From contig DBBP01000008.1 of the NCBI GenBank assembly GCA_002292285.1, positions 372,001-436,000 of the forward strand: a DNA stretch of 64,000 nucleotides. The letters are read 5' to 3'. Made by a program: the position numbers and the translations under genes. A model generated the notes under the pieces. It had not been told where the DNA came from, ran no database searches, and was given only the letters and a program-made list of their open reading frames with translations. Below, in pieces: positions 33,978 through 42,911 of the stretch; the stretch's first letter is position 1, and the number at the start of each line of letters is the position of its first letter. The DNA comes from Proteobacteria bacterium UBA981 (lineage in GTDB: Bacteria; Pseudomonadota; Gammaproteobacteria; Ga0077536).

Positions 33978-35765
33978 TCAGAACCAGTTGTCCTGGGCAT
34001 CCAGGCAGGTTGTATCGTTGGTCGCAATAAGCGCGCAGCGCTCAGCGACTTTGGGGATTTCATAGCGGAAGAAGTACTGGCAGGCATGCACCTTGCCGCG
34101 ATAAAAATCGTCGCTGGAATGGTTGCTGCGCGTAGCGACCAACGCTTGACGCAACCATATCCAGCCGAGCACCACGTGGCCGAAAGCGTCGAGATAGAGC
34201 CCGGCGTTGGCCAATGCCCGATTGACTTCGCCCTGGTCGCTCGCCGCCAGGGCGCATTCGGTTGCCTTATACAGCGCGGCAATAGCGTCACTCAGGTCGG
34301 TTGCGAATTCCGTCAACTCCGGCACTGCCGAGGCTTCAGTGATAGTCGCCGCATATTCTTCGCGCAGTGCTGCGAAAGCTGCGCCCCCTTGCATGGAAAC
34401 TTTCCGCCCGAGCAAATCGATACCCTGAATACCGTGCGTACCTTCATGAATGGGATTGAGCCGGTTATCGCGGTAAAAACGTTCCAGCGGAAACTCGCGC
34501 GTATAACCGTAGCCACCGAGAATCTGGATCGCATGCTTGTTAGCTTCCAGGCAAAATTCTGACGGCCAGGATTTGGCGATTGGCGTTAGGATATCGAGTA
34601 GTAAACCAATCCGCTGACGCTCATCAGCATCATCCGTCGTACGCTGAACATCGAGCAACCAGGCACAGTAGAGCACCAGCGCGAAGGCACCTTCTGCGGC
34701 ACATTTTTGCGCCATCAAGAGACGTTTGATATCCGCGTGCTCGATGATCGGTACTTGTTGCGAGGTTGGATCTTTAAGCTGTGCCGGTCGACCCTGGGGC
34801 CGCTCCCGAGCGTACTGGAGTGAATGCAGGTAACCGGTATAGCCGAGCACTGTCGCCGTCATGCCGACACCGACGCGGGCCTCATTCATCATGTTAAACA
34901 TATAGAACAGGCCCTGGTGCGGTTCACCGACCAGCCAGCCATGGCACTCCCCGCCTTCACCGAAGTTGAGCACCGTGTTCGTCGTACCGCGAAAGCCCAT
35001 TTTATGATTGAGGCCAGCGAGCGCGACGTTGTTGCGCCTGCCGAGCGAGCCGTCCTCGTTAACGCGATATTTCGGCACGATGAACAGTGAGATGCCTTTG
35101 ACGCCGGGCGGCCCACCGGGAATTTTTGCCAGCACCAAATGCACGATGTTCTCGGACAGCTCGTGCTCCCCCCCGGAGATCCACATCTTGGTGCCCTTGA
35201 TTAGATAGTGGCCGGCTTCTGTCGGCTCGGCCCGAACCTGGATATCGGATAACGACGAACCGGCCTGCGGCTCAGACAAACACATCGTGCCAAAAAAGCG
35301 CCCTTCAACAAGCGGCACCATGTAGCGCTGCTTCTGCTCTTCGGAAGCGCAATCGGCGAGCAAATTAATCGCTGCATGGGTAAGAAAACCATAGGCGTTG
35401 GCGGATACGTCGGCTGCTGCGATGTAGGCGCAGGCAGCCTGCGCGACGACCCACGGCAATTGCATACCGCCGTATTCCGCAGCTGCGGCGACGCTGGTAA
35501 AGCCACCGGCGACGTAGGCTTCAACGGCCTGCTCCAGCTCTTCGATGACATGCACGCGCTCGCCGTCGAAGGTCGGTTCGTTGGCATCCAGCTTGGCTGC
35601 AAACGGTGCGAATTTCTCCTCCGCGAGTTTCTTGGCTGCATCGATCACAGCGTTGAACGTTTGGCGGTCGTGGGCAGCGTAATAGTCGGTCTGGGTCAGA
35701 GACTCGCTGTCGAGCAACTCATACAGCACGAAATCAACATCGCGCGGGTTCAGTAACAAACTCAT
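33978..35765 (-). CDS. Acyl-CoA dehydrogenase, long form with extra C-terminal domain
   Basis: A 595-residue FAD enzyme of the FadE/DmdC-like class. N-terminal and middle domains include MCLSEPQAGSSLSDIQ and KGTKMWISGGEHEL; the C-terminal domain has QILGGYGYTREFPLERFYRD and NPIHEGTHGIQGIDLLGRK, with the catalytic glutamate in HEGTHG. An additional ~100-residue helical domain follows, as in 3-methylmercaptopropionyl-CoA dehydrogenase relatives. It oxidises an acyl-CoA to an enoyl-CoA and likely works with the ligase encoded just downstream. Confidence 0.87.
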   Translation of the reverse strand: MSLLLNPRDVDFVLYELLDSESLTQTDYYAAHDRQTFNAVIDAAKKLAEEKFAPFAAKLDANEPTFDGERVHVIEELEQAVEAYVAGGFTSVAAAAEYGGMQLPWVVAQAACAYIAAADVSANAYGFLTHAAINLLADCASEEQKQRYMVPLVEGRFFGTMCLSEPQAGSSLSDIQVRAEPTEAGHYLIKGTKMWISGGEHELSENIVHLVLAKIPGGPPGVKGISLFIVPKYRVNEDGSLGRRNNVALAGLNHKMGFRGTTNTVLNFGEGGECHGWLVGEPHQGLFYMFNMMNEARVGVGMTATVLGYTGYLHSLQYARERPQGRPAQLKDPTSQQVPIIEHADIKRLLMAQKCAAEGAFALVLYCAWLLDVQRTTDDADERQRIGLLLDILTPIAKSWPSEFCLEANKHAIQILGGYGYTREFPLERFYRDNRLNPIHEGTHGIQGIDLLGRKVSMQGGAAFAALREEYAATITEASAVPELTEFATDLSDAIAALYKATECALAASDQGEVNRALANAGLYLDAFGHVVLGWIWLRQALVATRSNHSSDDFYRGKVHACQYFFRYEIPKVAERCALIATNDTTCLDAQDNWF

Positions 35766-35848
35766 AGAGGGTGGCTTACCGAGGCTTTAAGAGGGCGCGG
35801 ATGCGCGGCTCTTTATTGTTTCATACCGCTTGGTCGGAATGGTGAAAT

Positions 35849-36538
35849 TCAGGTGTTTTCGGCCAACGACATCGCGCTGGTATCAAACTCTGGCGTCGCG
35901 ATCGCCTCCGGTTCGACCAAGGTCACCCCCGGCTCGTCGAGCGTCAGCGAACTGAGATCATATTCGGGTTCGGGTGGCGGGGTATGTTCGGCCAAAGTTT
36001 CACCAACGTCGGCGACTGTGAGATGGTCGGTCGCGATATCCGGCGCTTCGACACGCTGATATTCCACCAGAATTTCGCCGGGGTCGGCCATACTCGTCTC
36101 AAGCGCCTCGGGGGTCTGACCGTCGGCGAAAGCGGCAGGTACGATTTGCGGGGGATCGGCCGGTGGTGGCGCACTAGCCGCTGCGGATTCCGGGCTCGCG
36201 GACGTCTGCACTGCGGGTTCGGCAGCTGCCGCCGGCAGCGGCGCGGAAGTCTCTTGCTGTGCTGCTGCCGAGGCACTGGCAGCCGCCTTGGCAGCCGCCA
36301 TCGCAACCAGGTCGACGATCTCGACCAGCGCGCCAGCTTTGCCGAGGGCGGCTTTGTATTTGCTCGCTGTTTCGGCGTCGAGACCTTTCTTGATCACGAC
36401 TTTCTGGCCCGAGAACATTTTCTCGATACGGGCCTCGTCGGCCTTAAATAGTTTGGCCATATTGGCCCGCACTGCGGCAGCGTCTGCGCCGTCGGCAATG
36501 CGTCCCTGAAATATCACTGCGTAGTCGGCATCAGCCAT
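35849..36538 (-). CDS. Acidic repeat protein of unknown function
   Basis: A 229-residue protein. Residues 1-80 form a small alpha/beta domain (YAVIFQGRIADGADAAAVRA, VVIKKGLDAETASKYKAALG), followed by an alanine/proline-rich linker to about 150. Residues 151-225 are three tandem 25-residue repeats of the form xDxGxxLxExxxxxxPxxDxSxLTL, starting ADPGEIL, ADVGETL and DEPGVTL. The tail is strongly acidic. There is no signal peptide. Similar domain-plus-repeat proteins occur in Gammaproteobacteria without known role. Confidence 0.7.
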   Translation of the reverse strand: MADADYAVIFQGRIADGADAAAVRANMAKLFKADEARIEKMFSGQKVVIKKGLDAETASKYKAALGKAGALVEIVDLVAMAAAKAAASASAAAQQETSAPLPAAAAEPAVQTSASPESAAASAPPPADPPQIVPAAFADGQTPEALETSMADPGEILVEYQRVEAPDIATDHLTVADVGETLAEHTPPPEPEYDLSSLTLDEPGVTLVEPEAIATPEFDTSAMSLAENT

Positions 36539-36611
36539 CGTGCTAATCCTCGTGCATGCGCTTTCAATGGCGCATCAGAATACTTGATATTGGCGAGGAG
36601 TTCCGCGCCCA

Positions 36612-37376
36612 TCAAGCCAGATACCCGCCATCTACAACAATCGACGAACCGGTTGTGTAACTGGCCGCGTCGGAAACCAGATAAAGCACGGCGGCGGCCA
36701 TTTCTTCCGGCTCCGCGCCGCGACCTAACGGGGTATGCGGCATCATTTTGGCCATAAAATCGTCATCGTCATGCAGCGCCTGGGCAAAGCGCGTGCGCGT
36801 CAGACCAGGCACCAGCGTATTGACCCGGATGCCGAACTCCCCGCACTCCCGCGCCAGGGCTTTACCCATATTAATGATGCCGGCCTTGCTGATTGAATAG
36901 GCACCCTGCTTGTCGCCGGGCGACAGACCGTTCGCAGACGCCACGTTCACGATGGCCCCGCCACCGGCATCCCTCATGCGCCGTCCGGCAGCGGTACACA
37001 TGAAAAAATAGCCTCGGAGGTTAACCTCCAGCGTCTTTTCAAATGACGCCGCATCGGTCTCGAGGATATGACCGTAATAGGGATTTGCCGCGGCGTTGTT
37101 CACCAGGATGTCGATACGACCGTGGTGTTCGTCCAACCAGCCGAAGAAGGCCTCGATTTGCTCCAGTTTGCCAATGTGACAGACCTGAGACTCCGCGGAG
37201 CCGCCTTTTTCGAGAATGCCGTCGACAGTCTCACGACAGCCATCCGCGCCGCGGCTAAGCGCAATGACATGGGCGCCATACTCGCCTAGCAGGGCAGCAA
37301 TCGCCTGCCCAATACCGCGGCTGGCGCCCGCAACAACTGCGGTTTTGCCCGCCAGCGAAAAATGTTCTCGGGCCAT
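36612..37376 (-). CDS. SDR-family oxidoreductase
   Basis: A 254-residue short-chain dehydrogenase of normal length. Cofactor motif AGASRGIGQAIA, NNAAANPYYG (variant of NNAG), active-site serine in IVNVASANG and the YSISK tyrosine-lysine pair are in place; the C-terminus ends TGSSIVVDGGYLA. It should oxidise or reduce an alcohol/ketone, possibly a 3-hydroxyacyl thioester or steroid. The ATG at 37376 has GGAGAG upstream, better than the longer frame. It is the first gene of the minus-strand run down to 29234 and diverges from the exported dikinase gene. Confidence 0.87.
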   Translation of the reverse strand: MAREHFSLAGKTAVVAGASRGIGQAIAALLGEYGAHVIALSRGADGCRETVDGILEKGGSAESQVCHIGKLEQIEAFFGWLDEHHGRIDILVNNAAANPYYGHILETDAASFEKTLEVNLRGYFFMCTAAGRRMRDAGGGAIVNVASANGLSPGDKQGAYSISKAGIINMGKALARECGEFGIRVNTLVPGLTRTRFAQALHDDDDFMAKMMPHTPLGRGAEPEEMAAAVLYLVSDAASYTTGSSIVVDGGYLA

Positions 37377-37519
37377 AACGCTCTCCAGATTCGATGCGCA
37401 CAATAATTAAGAGGTAGACCGCTGTGAGCGGCTAGTCGGGTACTTTATTGCGCGTAGGATGGGCAACTATATCAGTCACCCGAGGTGGCCGAACGTCCTA
37501 TGAAAAACTGCAGCGGTGT

Positions 37520-40510
37520 ATGATTCCTCAGACCGCAAAACCGCACAACACGAGCACCACGATTTCCTTTCCTGCCCGCCCGCAAACTTGGCCAACGGTC
37601 CGCTCAACGGTACTCGCCTGCCTGGCTGCCCTGCTCCTCTCCAGCACCGCGCTGGCGTCACCGACCGGCGCCTATTCGAACACCGCAGATGCTCGCATCG
37701 AGGCCATGAAGGCTCATCCGCGCGGGCCATTTTCGCGCATACGCTGGTTTTGCAATGACGGCGCGATCCTCGCTCCAGGGGCTGGCGCGTGCGACCCCCA
37801 TGGCGGCGGCGCCCAGCACGGCGAATGGTCGCCGGCAACCATGGCGCTGCGTGCGGCCGGATTCCGAATTGCGACGGTGTTTGCCGACATGGATATCGAC
37901 GGTTTGCTGGCTATGCCACGTGTCGACGCAGTCATCGCACAACTGCTGATCGAACGCTATCTGCAGCGTGTCGATAACGGCTGGATTTTTCGCGGCGCGC
38001 GCTATTACCGCGGTGCGTTGCAAGAAGAGCAGGAACGGCAGCAGGCACGCGCGCTGTTATTGAAAATGGCACACGGTGACTACTGGATCACAGGCCGCTT
38101 CCTCGCCTGGCGTAGCCTTGCTGCCCAGCTGCCGCATGGCAAAGACACGCCTTCAGCACTGCGCGTGCGGCAGAACTCAAGCATGCTGTTGGAACGCGAC
38201 CCGAATTTTGTCACGCTAAAAAACAAGATTCACAACAGCCCGGCAGCAAGCGACGCAGAACGTGTGCTCGCCTATGCCAGTCAACATCCGGACGCGACCC
38301 TGCGGGTCGAATTCGAGCAATTGGCGCAAGACATCAACGCACTTTACGCCATTGACGTCGCCGCGATACTGAGCGATTTGCTCGACGATGGCGGGGCGTA
38401 TGACACCGATCTGCGCGCAGAACTACAAGCCGCGCTGACCGGGCTTGGCGCATCGGACGCTGCTGCGAATCGCCTGCGCGCATCGGCGCGCATGTTGCAG
38501 GCGATCCGCGGCGCGTTGCAGCGCATCGACACGCCCGCGGTGCGCCTGCAGCTACTCGACGCCTCGATTGCGATTGAGGCCGAGCATTTCGCTGCCGCCA
38601 GCGAACTGGCAAGCGCCGGCAGGCCCTTGAGCAGGCAACAGGGGCTCGATTTGTTGGCTGTGTCTAGCGATGCGCTATACGGCGTCGGACTAATCTCCGG
38701 GCGCCAACACGGCGCGCTCAAGACCACACTCGCAGCACTTGATGCCACTGCGCAGAACCTGAGTCTGTATCGCGACCACATTGATTACCTTGCGCTGGCG
38801 CCAGGCTGGTCAGATCGACAGCTCAACTTTGTGTTCGGCACTGGCATGGCTAAGCTGGGGCAAATCGAACCGCTGGCACGTCTGTTCATTCAGGATCAGC
38901 TGCGCGGCAGCCCGATGTTTTTCTACGCGGGCTTGATCGACCGGCTGCTGCGCGACGTTAATCAACTCGCGGACGTCAAACATCAGCTGTTTGATGCAAC
39001 TGTCGGGGTCGGCCTGCGCGCGCTCAATCCGGGGATCGCACGGGGCGTATTGCGCGATGGGCGCAATTTGCGGCCAGATCAATTTCAGTCCGATGGCATC
39101 TACTTATTACCCGAGACAATCGCCGAACTACCACCCGTTGCAGGCATCATTACAGCAGGTTCTGGCAATCCGCTGTCGCATGTTCAGTTATTGGCCCGCA
39201 ATCTCGGCATCCCGAATGTGAGCGTTGCGGATGCGTTGCTCGACGACTTGGGTGCGCAACAGGGCAGCCCCGTCCTGCTCGCCGTCAGCGCCGCCGGAAC
39301 CGTTCATTTGCGTGCCGATGACGCCGCCTTCGACGCACTGTTCAAGGGTCCTGGCGAGCGCCCGGAATTCCTCATCGAAGCTAACCTCGACAAGCTGAAT
39401 TTAACAAGCCGCGAGATTCTCGGACTAAACGAGCTACGAGCGGATGACTCTGGCCGTACCGTCGGCCCCAAAGCGGCCAAACTTGGTGAACTCAAAGCAC
39501 ATTATCCGGGCGCAGTCGCTAACGGCCTCGCGCTGCCGTTTGGGATTTTCCGCGCACTACTCGACAAGCCCGCGCCGAGCGGGTCTGTTCCAATGTTCGA
39601 GCATGTCGTCAGCCGGTATCGGGCGCTCGAAGCTCTGCCAGCAGAAAGTTCATCTCGAATCGAGCAAACCGAACAACTCCGCGCACAAATCGAACGATGG
39701 ATTGGAGACCAGATGCTGGCCGGCGAGGTCAAACAGCAACTTCGCGACAAAATCACCGCATTGTTGGGCCCAGACGGTACTTTTGGGGTCTTCGTGCGCA
39801 GTGACACGAATGTCGAAGACCTGCCCGGATTTACTGGAGCAGGTCTAAACCTGACTGTCGCTAATGTGGTGGGTGTGGATAACATCATCACTGCCATTAC
39901 CCGGGTGTGGGCCTCACCGTTCACGGCGCGCGCGTTCTCGTGGCGGCAGGCCCTGATGCGCCAACCCGAACACGTGTACCCCGCTGTACTGCTGTTGGAA
40001 AGCGTTAATGCCTCGAAATCGGGCGTGCTTGTCACCCAGGACATCGATAGCGGCAATCGCGATTGGATATCGGTCGCGGTCAACGAAGGAGTCGGCGGCG
40101 CCGTCGACGGCCAATCTGCGGAATCTTTACGCATCCACCTGGATTCCGGCGAGGTACGCTTACTCGCCCAAGCCAGCGCACCCCTGCGACGCCAGATCGC
40201 AGCCAGTGGTGGTGTGGCCAAGCTTCCGGCCAGCGGCGCTGATGCGGTCCTGAACAAAGAGGAAATTACCCAATTGATAAAATTTTCACGCGCTTTGCCG
40301 GCCCAGTTTCCGGCCATCGTGGACGCGACCGGGGCCGTAGCCCCGGCCGACGTCGAGTTCGGCTTCGAAAACGGTAAATTACGGCTCTTTCAAATTCGTC
40401 CCTTTCTCGACAATACCGCAGCGCGTAGCAATCAGTATTTACTGGGTATGGATGCCAGTGCCGATGCATCCCGCGACCGGCAAATCGACTTGCACGCTCC
40501 CTTACCATGA
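37520..40510 (+). CDS. Exported alpha-glucan water dikinase-like phosphotransferase
   Basis: About 996 residues. A long n-region is followed by a Sec-type signal (VLACLAALLLSSTALA, cut near residue 46). The mature part starts with a family-specific domain (FCNDGAIL, GACDPHGGG) holding its only two cysteines, C78 and C91, which could form a disulfide. A phosphohistidine domain follows with GSGNPLSHVQLLARNLGIP (H554), then an ATP-grasp PPDK_N domain with GPKAAKLGEL, VRSDTNVEDLPGFTGAG (R760) and the closing EFGFENGKLRLFQIRPF. His-domain-before-ATP-domain is the order of plant GWD/PWD dikinases, not of PEP synthase. The start is uncertain (TTG at 37448 is possible). The stop overlaps the next ATG. 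Confidence 0.75.
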   Translation: MIPQTAKPHNTSTTISFPARPQTWPTVRSTVLACLAALLLSSTALASPTGAYSNTADARIEAMKAHPRGPFSRIRWFCNDGAILAPGAGACDPHGGGAQHGEWSPATMALRAAGFRIATVFADMDIDGLLAMPRVDAVIAQLLIERYLQRVDNGWIFRGARYYRGALQEEQERQQARALLLKMAHGDYWITGRFLAWRSLAAQLPHGKDTPSALRVRQNSSMLLERDPNFVTLKNKIHNSPAASDAERVLAYASQHPDATLRVEFEQLAQDINALYAIDVAAILSDLLDDGGAYDTDLRAELQAALTGLGASDAAANRLRASARMLQAIRGALQRIDTPAVRLQLLDASIAIEAEHFAAASELASAGRPLSRQQGLDLLAVSSDALYGVGLISGRQHGALKTTLAALDATAQNLSLYRDHIDYLALAPGWSDRQLNFVFGTGMAKLGQIEPLARLFIQDQLRGSPMFFYAGLIDRLLRDVNQLADVKHQLFDATVGVGLRALNPGIARGVLRDGRNLRPDQFQSDGIYLLPETIAELPPVAGIITAGSGNPLSHVQLLARNLGIPNVSVADALLDDLGAQQGSPVLLAVSAAGTVHLRADDAAFDALFKGPGERPEFLIEANLDKLNLTSREILGLNELRADDSGRTVGPKAAKLGELKAHYPGAVANGLALPFGIFRALLDKPAPSGSVPMFEHVVSRYRALEALPAESSSRIEQTEQLRAQIERWIGDQMLAGEVKQQLRDKITALLGPDGTFGVFVRSDTNVEDLPGFTGAGLNLTVANVVGVDNIITAITRVWASPFTARAFSWRQALMRQPEHVYPAVLLLESVNASKSGVLVTQDIDSGNRDWISVAVNEGVGGAVDGQSAESLRIHLDSGEVRLLAQASAPLRRQIAASGGVAKLPASGADAVLNKEEITQLIKFSRALPAQFPAIVDATGAVAPADVEFGFENGKLRLFQIRPFLDNTAARSNQYLLGMDASADASRDRQIDLHAPLP

Positions 40511-41844
40511 GCAGGTTTAGGCACCATTTGCGCTCGACGGGACTTGCGAGCGCGCTCGCCGGCGTTTTCACCTTCGCAATTTTGTCCGGCGAGCCTGCCG
40601 CAGCGTGGCCGCTGGACGACAGCGACGACAGCCGTATTGGCAGACTGGAGTACATGCGCCGCATCGAAAGCGGCCAGCTACAAGGCACGAAACAACCACC
40701 CGGCGCACTGCTACCGACGTCGGCCGTCCGATTACGCATGCTGGAACACGCCGCGTATGAGGCTGGAACGCCCGATACTGGCCTTAGCGCCGCACTGCGA
40801 GGGTTGCTGGGAGCACGAGCTGCGGACTACTCCGTAGCACTGCTCGACCTGTCAAATCCAGAGCGACCGTATTACGCAGAACACCGCGCCGAGAAGCGGT
40901 ACAACCCCGGCAGCGTCGGCAAATTGCTTGTTGCCAACGCCCTGTTGCAAGCAGTTGCGGACGTCTACCCTGATGATCTTGCTGCGCGCTGGCAGTTTCT
41001 CCGCGATACCCGAATCGAAGCAGATGGCGTCATTGTCACCGACAGCCACACTGTCAGGCGCTGGGATAGCGAACAGGAAACGCTGATTCGGCGGCCGCTG
41101 GAAATCGGTGACCCGGGAACGCTGTTCGAATTTCTCGACTGGATGGTGTCGCCGAGTTCGAATGCGGCTGCCTCAGTGCTGATTCGCCAAACGATGCTGC
41201 TCAACGAATTTGGCCGCGATTATCCACTGAGTCCAACTGCAGCAGAAACGTTTTTCGAGACGACTGCCGCACGCGAACTGACGACATTACTGGCTCGTAC
41301 GTTGCAAAAGCCAGTGACTCGCAACGGTTTTGAGTTGGAAAATTTACGCCAGGGCAGCTTATTCACCCGTAGCGGGAAAGCGTTGGTGTCCGGCACGTCC
41401 AGCCGCGCATCGGCACGGGAATTGTTGCGCTTTTTGCTCCGCATCGAGCAGGGCCGCGTCATTGACAGCTTTTCATCCGCGATCATCAAGAAACTGATGT
41501 ACGTCACCGAACGACGCATTCGCTACGCGAGGGCCCCGGCCCTGCGCGATGCGGCGGTCTATTTCAAAAGTGGTTCGCTATACAAATGTGCCGAGGAAGT
41601 CGGTTTCAAATGCCGCAAATACCGCGGTAACGTGCTTAACCTGATGCATTCGGCAGCGATCGTCGAGTCGCATGACGAACAATCGCAACTGCACTACATC
41701 ATCGTTTTAATGTCGAACGTACTGCGCCAAAACTCTGCCAGCGACCATCAGGAAATTGCCGCTGCAGTACACGGTCTGCTGAAAGCTCGTAATCCTGCCA
41801 ATGCGGCGATTGCGGTTGAAACTTTACCGCCGGCCGTCGAATAG
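40507..41844 (+). CDS. Exported serine hydrolase, class A beta-lactamase-like fold
   Basis: A 445-residue protein with a signal peptide cut near EPAAA|WPL. Penicillin-binding/beta-lactamase motifs are in order: SxxK at S136-K139 (PGSVGKL), SxN at S217-N219 (SPSSNAA) and KSG at 354-356. An N-terminal extension of about 100 residues precedes the hydrolase domain, and a CAEEVGFKC pair follows the KSG motif. Its ATG overlaps the dikinase stop (ATGA), so the two are translationally coupled. It may act on peptidoglycan or another envelope ester/amide; a true beta-lactamase role is not supported. Confidence 0.75.
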   Translation: MSRFRHHLRSTGLASALAGVFTFAILSGEPAAAWPLDDSDDSRIGRLEYMRRIESGQLQGTKQPPGALLPTSAVRLRMLEHAAYEAGTPDTGLSAALRGLLGARAADYSVALLDLSNPERPYYAEHRAEKRYNPGSVGKLLVANALLQAVADVYPDDLAARWQFLRDTRIEADGVIVTDSHTVRRWDSEQETLIRRPLEIGDPGTLFEFLDWMVSPSSNAAASVLIRQTMLLNEFGRDYPLSPTAAETFFETTAARELTTLLARTLQKPVTRNGFELENLRQGSLFTRSGKALVSGTSSRASARELLRFLLRIEQGRVIDSFSSAIIKKLMYVTERRIRYARAPALRDAAVYFKSGSLYKCAEEVGFKCRKYRGNVLNLMHSAAIVESHDEQSQLHYIIVLMSNVLRQNSASDHQEIAAAVHGLLKARNPANAAIAVETLPPAVE

Positions 41845-41882
41845 CACATTTCCGGGAGCCTGACGCTAAGAGTCAGGTGTGC
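41844..41882. terminator. Hairpin between convergent serine hydrolase genes
   Basis: CCTGAC pairs with GTCAGG around a 7-base loop (41859-41877), and outer GCACA/TGTGC arms can extend the structure. It lies between the ends of the two convergent serine hydrolase genes. Confidence 0.45.
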
Positions 41883-41891
41883 GCTGCCGCG

Positions 41892-42773
41892 CTAGCGCTT
41901 GGCGATATGTGGCGGGTACATCGCGTCATGCAGGGCGCCAGCTATTTTCTCAAGCCAGCGACTGCCACGTCGGTCTTCAACGAGACCGACCAAAATATAT
42001 TTGCCACGCGCGGTTTCAATCATGGCACTGTCCGCATGCCAGTCATGCCAAGTGCCGGATTTGCGGTAAATCGTGACGTCCCGGTTACGCAGGCCTTTGA
42101 CGAATTTGTGCATGATGGCGGGCCGCGAGAGCGTTTCCTTGACCGCCGCATTTAATCTGGGCGTAAGCAGTTGCCCGCTATCGAGCAGGTAGTAGAATCT
42201 TGCGACCTGCAGTGCAGTCGCACCGTGCGAAATATTATGCAGCGGATCGCGCTGGAACGCCGGCCGCTTGCCGTATTCCTTGCCCACCCAGATACCGCCG
42301 TTAGCCGCCTCGTCGTAAAGCCGAAACTTTGGCAGTGCGAGGATTTCGTTAACCCGCCTCTTACCGACCAGATTCATCACCCGCGTCGCTTCGACGTTGG
42401 AAGAGACCCGAATCATGTCGGTTAATGAGCGCCGTAGGCCGTTGCTGTAACGCAGATTGCCCGTTTCAACCTCGTGCATCGCAGCGAGCAGGATGCCAAT
42501 TTTCGGCAAACTGGCCGCGTACATCATGTTGTCGCCATTGACCTCGGCCAGGCGCGGATGGCGCGGATCTGAGATATCGACCAGCGCTACGGCAAGCTTG
42601 TCGCGCGCAACAGCTTTATCCAGGCCGATCCGGTTGAGCGTGGCAGCGAGGATAGATTGCAGCTGGGGATCGCTTGAACTACGCAAACTGGGATAGTCGT
42701 CAGCGCTGACTGCCGTGCTGAAGCCCGCCGTGGCCAGGACGAAATTGAGTATTAGGAAAGTGAGTCTGCGCAT
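41892..42773 (-). CDS. Exported serine hydrolase, class A beta-lactamase-like
   Basis: A 293-residue protein starting MRRLTFLILNFVLATAGFST with cleavage near AVSA|DDY. Class A-like motifs are SLPK (S88-K91), SSN (124-126) and RKSGTW with K238-G240. The Glu166 region of true class A enzymes is not evident, so lactam hydrolysis is doubtful. It resembles the C-terminal domain of the convergent gene at 40507, sharing the VALVDISDP/LDLSNP lead-in, so the two are probably ancient paralogues. The upstream open frame of 92 residues lacks supporting features. It diverges from the nucleotide-transporter-like gene. Confidence 0.8.
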   Translation of the reverse strand: MRRLTFLILNFVLATAGFSTAVSADDYPSLRSSSDPQLQSILAATLNRIGLDKAVARDKLAVALVDISDPRHPRLAEVNGDNMMYAASLPKIGILLAAMHEVETGNLRYSNGLRRSLTDMIRVSSNVEATRVMNLVGKRRVNEILALPKFRLYDEAANGGIWVGKEYGKRPAFQRDPLHNISHGATALQVARFYYLLDSGQLLTPRLNAAVKETLSRPAIMHKFVKGLRNRDVTIYRKSGTWHDWHADSAMIETARGKYILVGLVEDRRGSRWLEKIAGALHDAMYPPHIAKR

Positions 42774-42911
42774 TGCGCTCGAATTTTGCGCTTTAACGGA
42801 CTGAACCACAACACCATTGTTCACATTTCGCGCGAGCCGGTGCGCCGTAATCAGCGTCGGGCGCCACAGTGAACTGGATAGCGACACACGAATCAGCGGA
42901 CAATCGCACTC

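Noticed and set aside
39502..40317. 271-codon antisense open frame inside the exported dikinase gene
   Set aside because: It mirrors the ATP-grasp coding region; serine/arginine-rich composition is typical of shadow frames.
40507..42773. Antibiotic-resistance beta-lactamases
   Set aside because: Only the general SxxK/SxN/KSG motifs are present, with no evident class A glutamate; other hydrolase roles are more likely.
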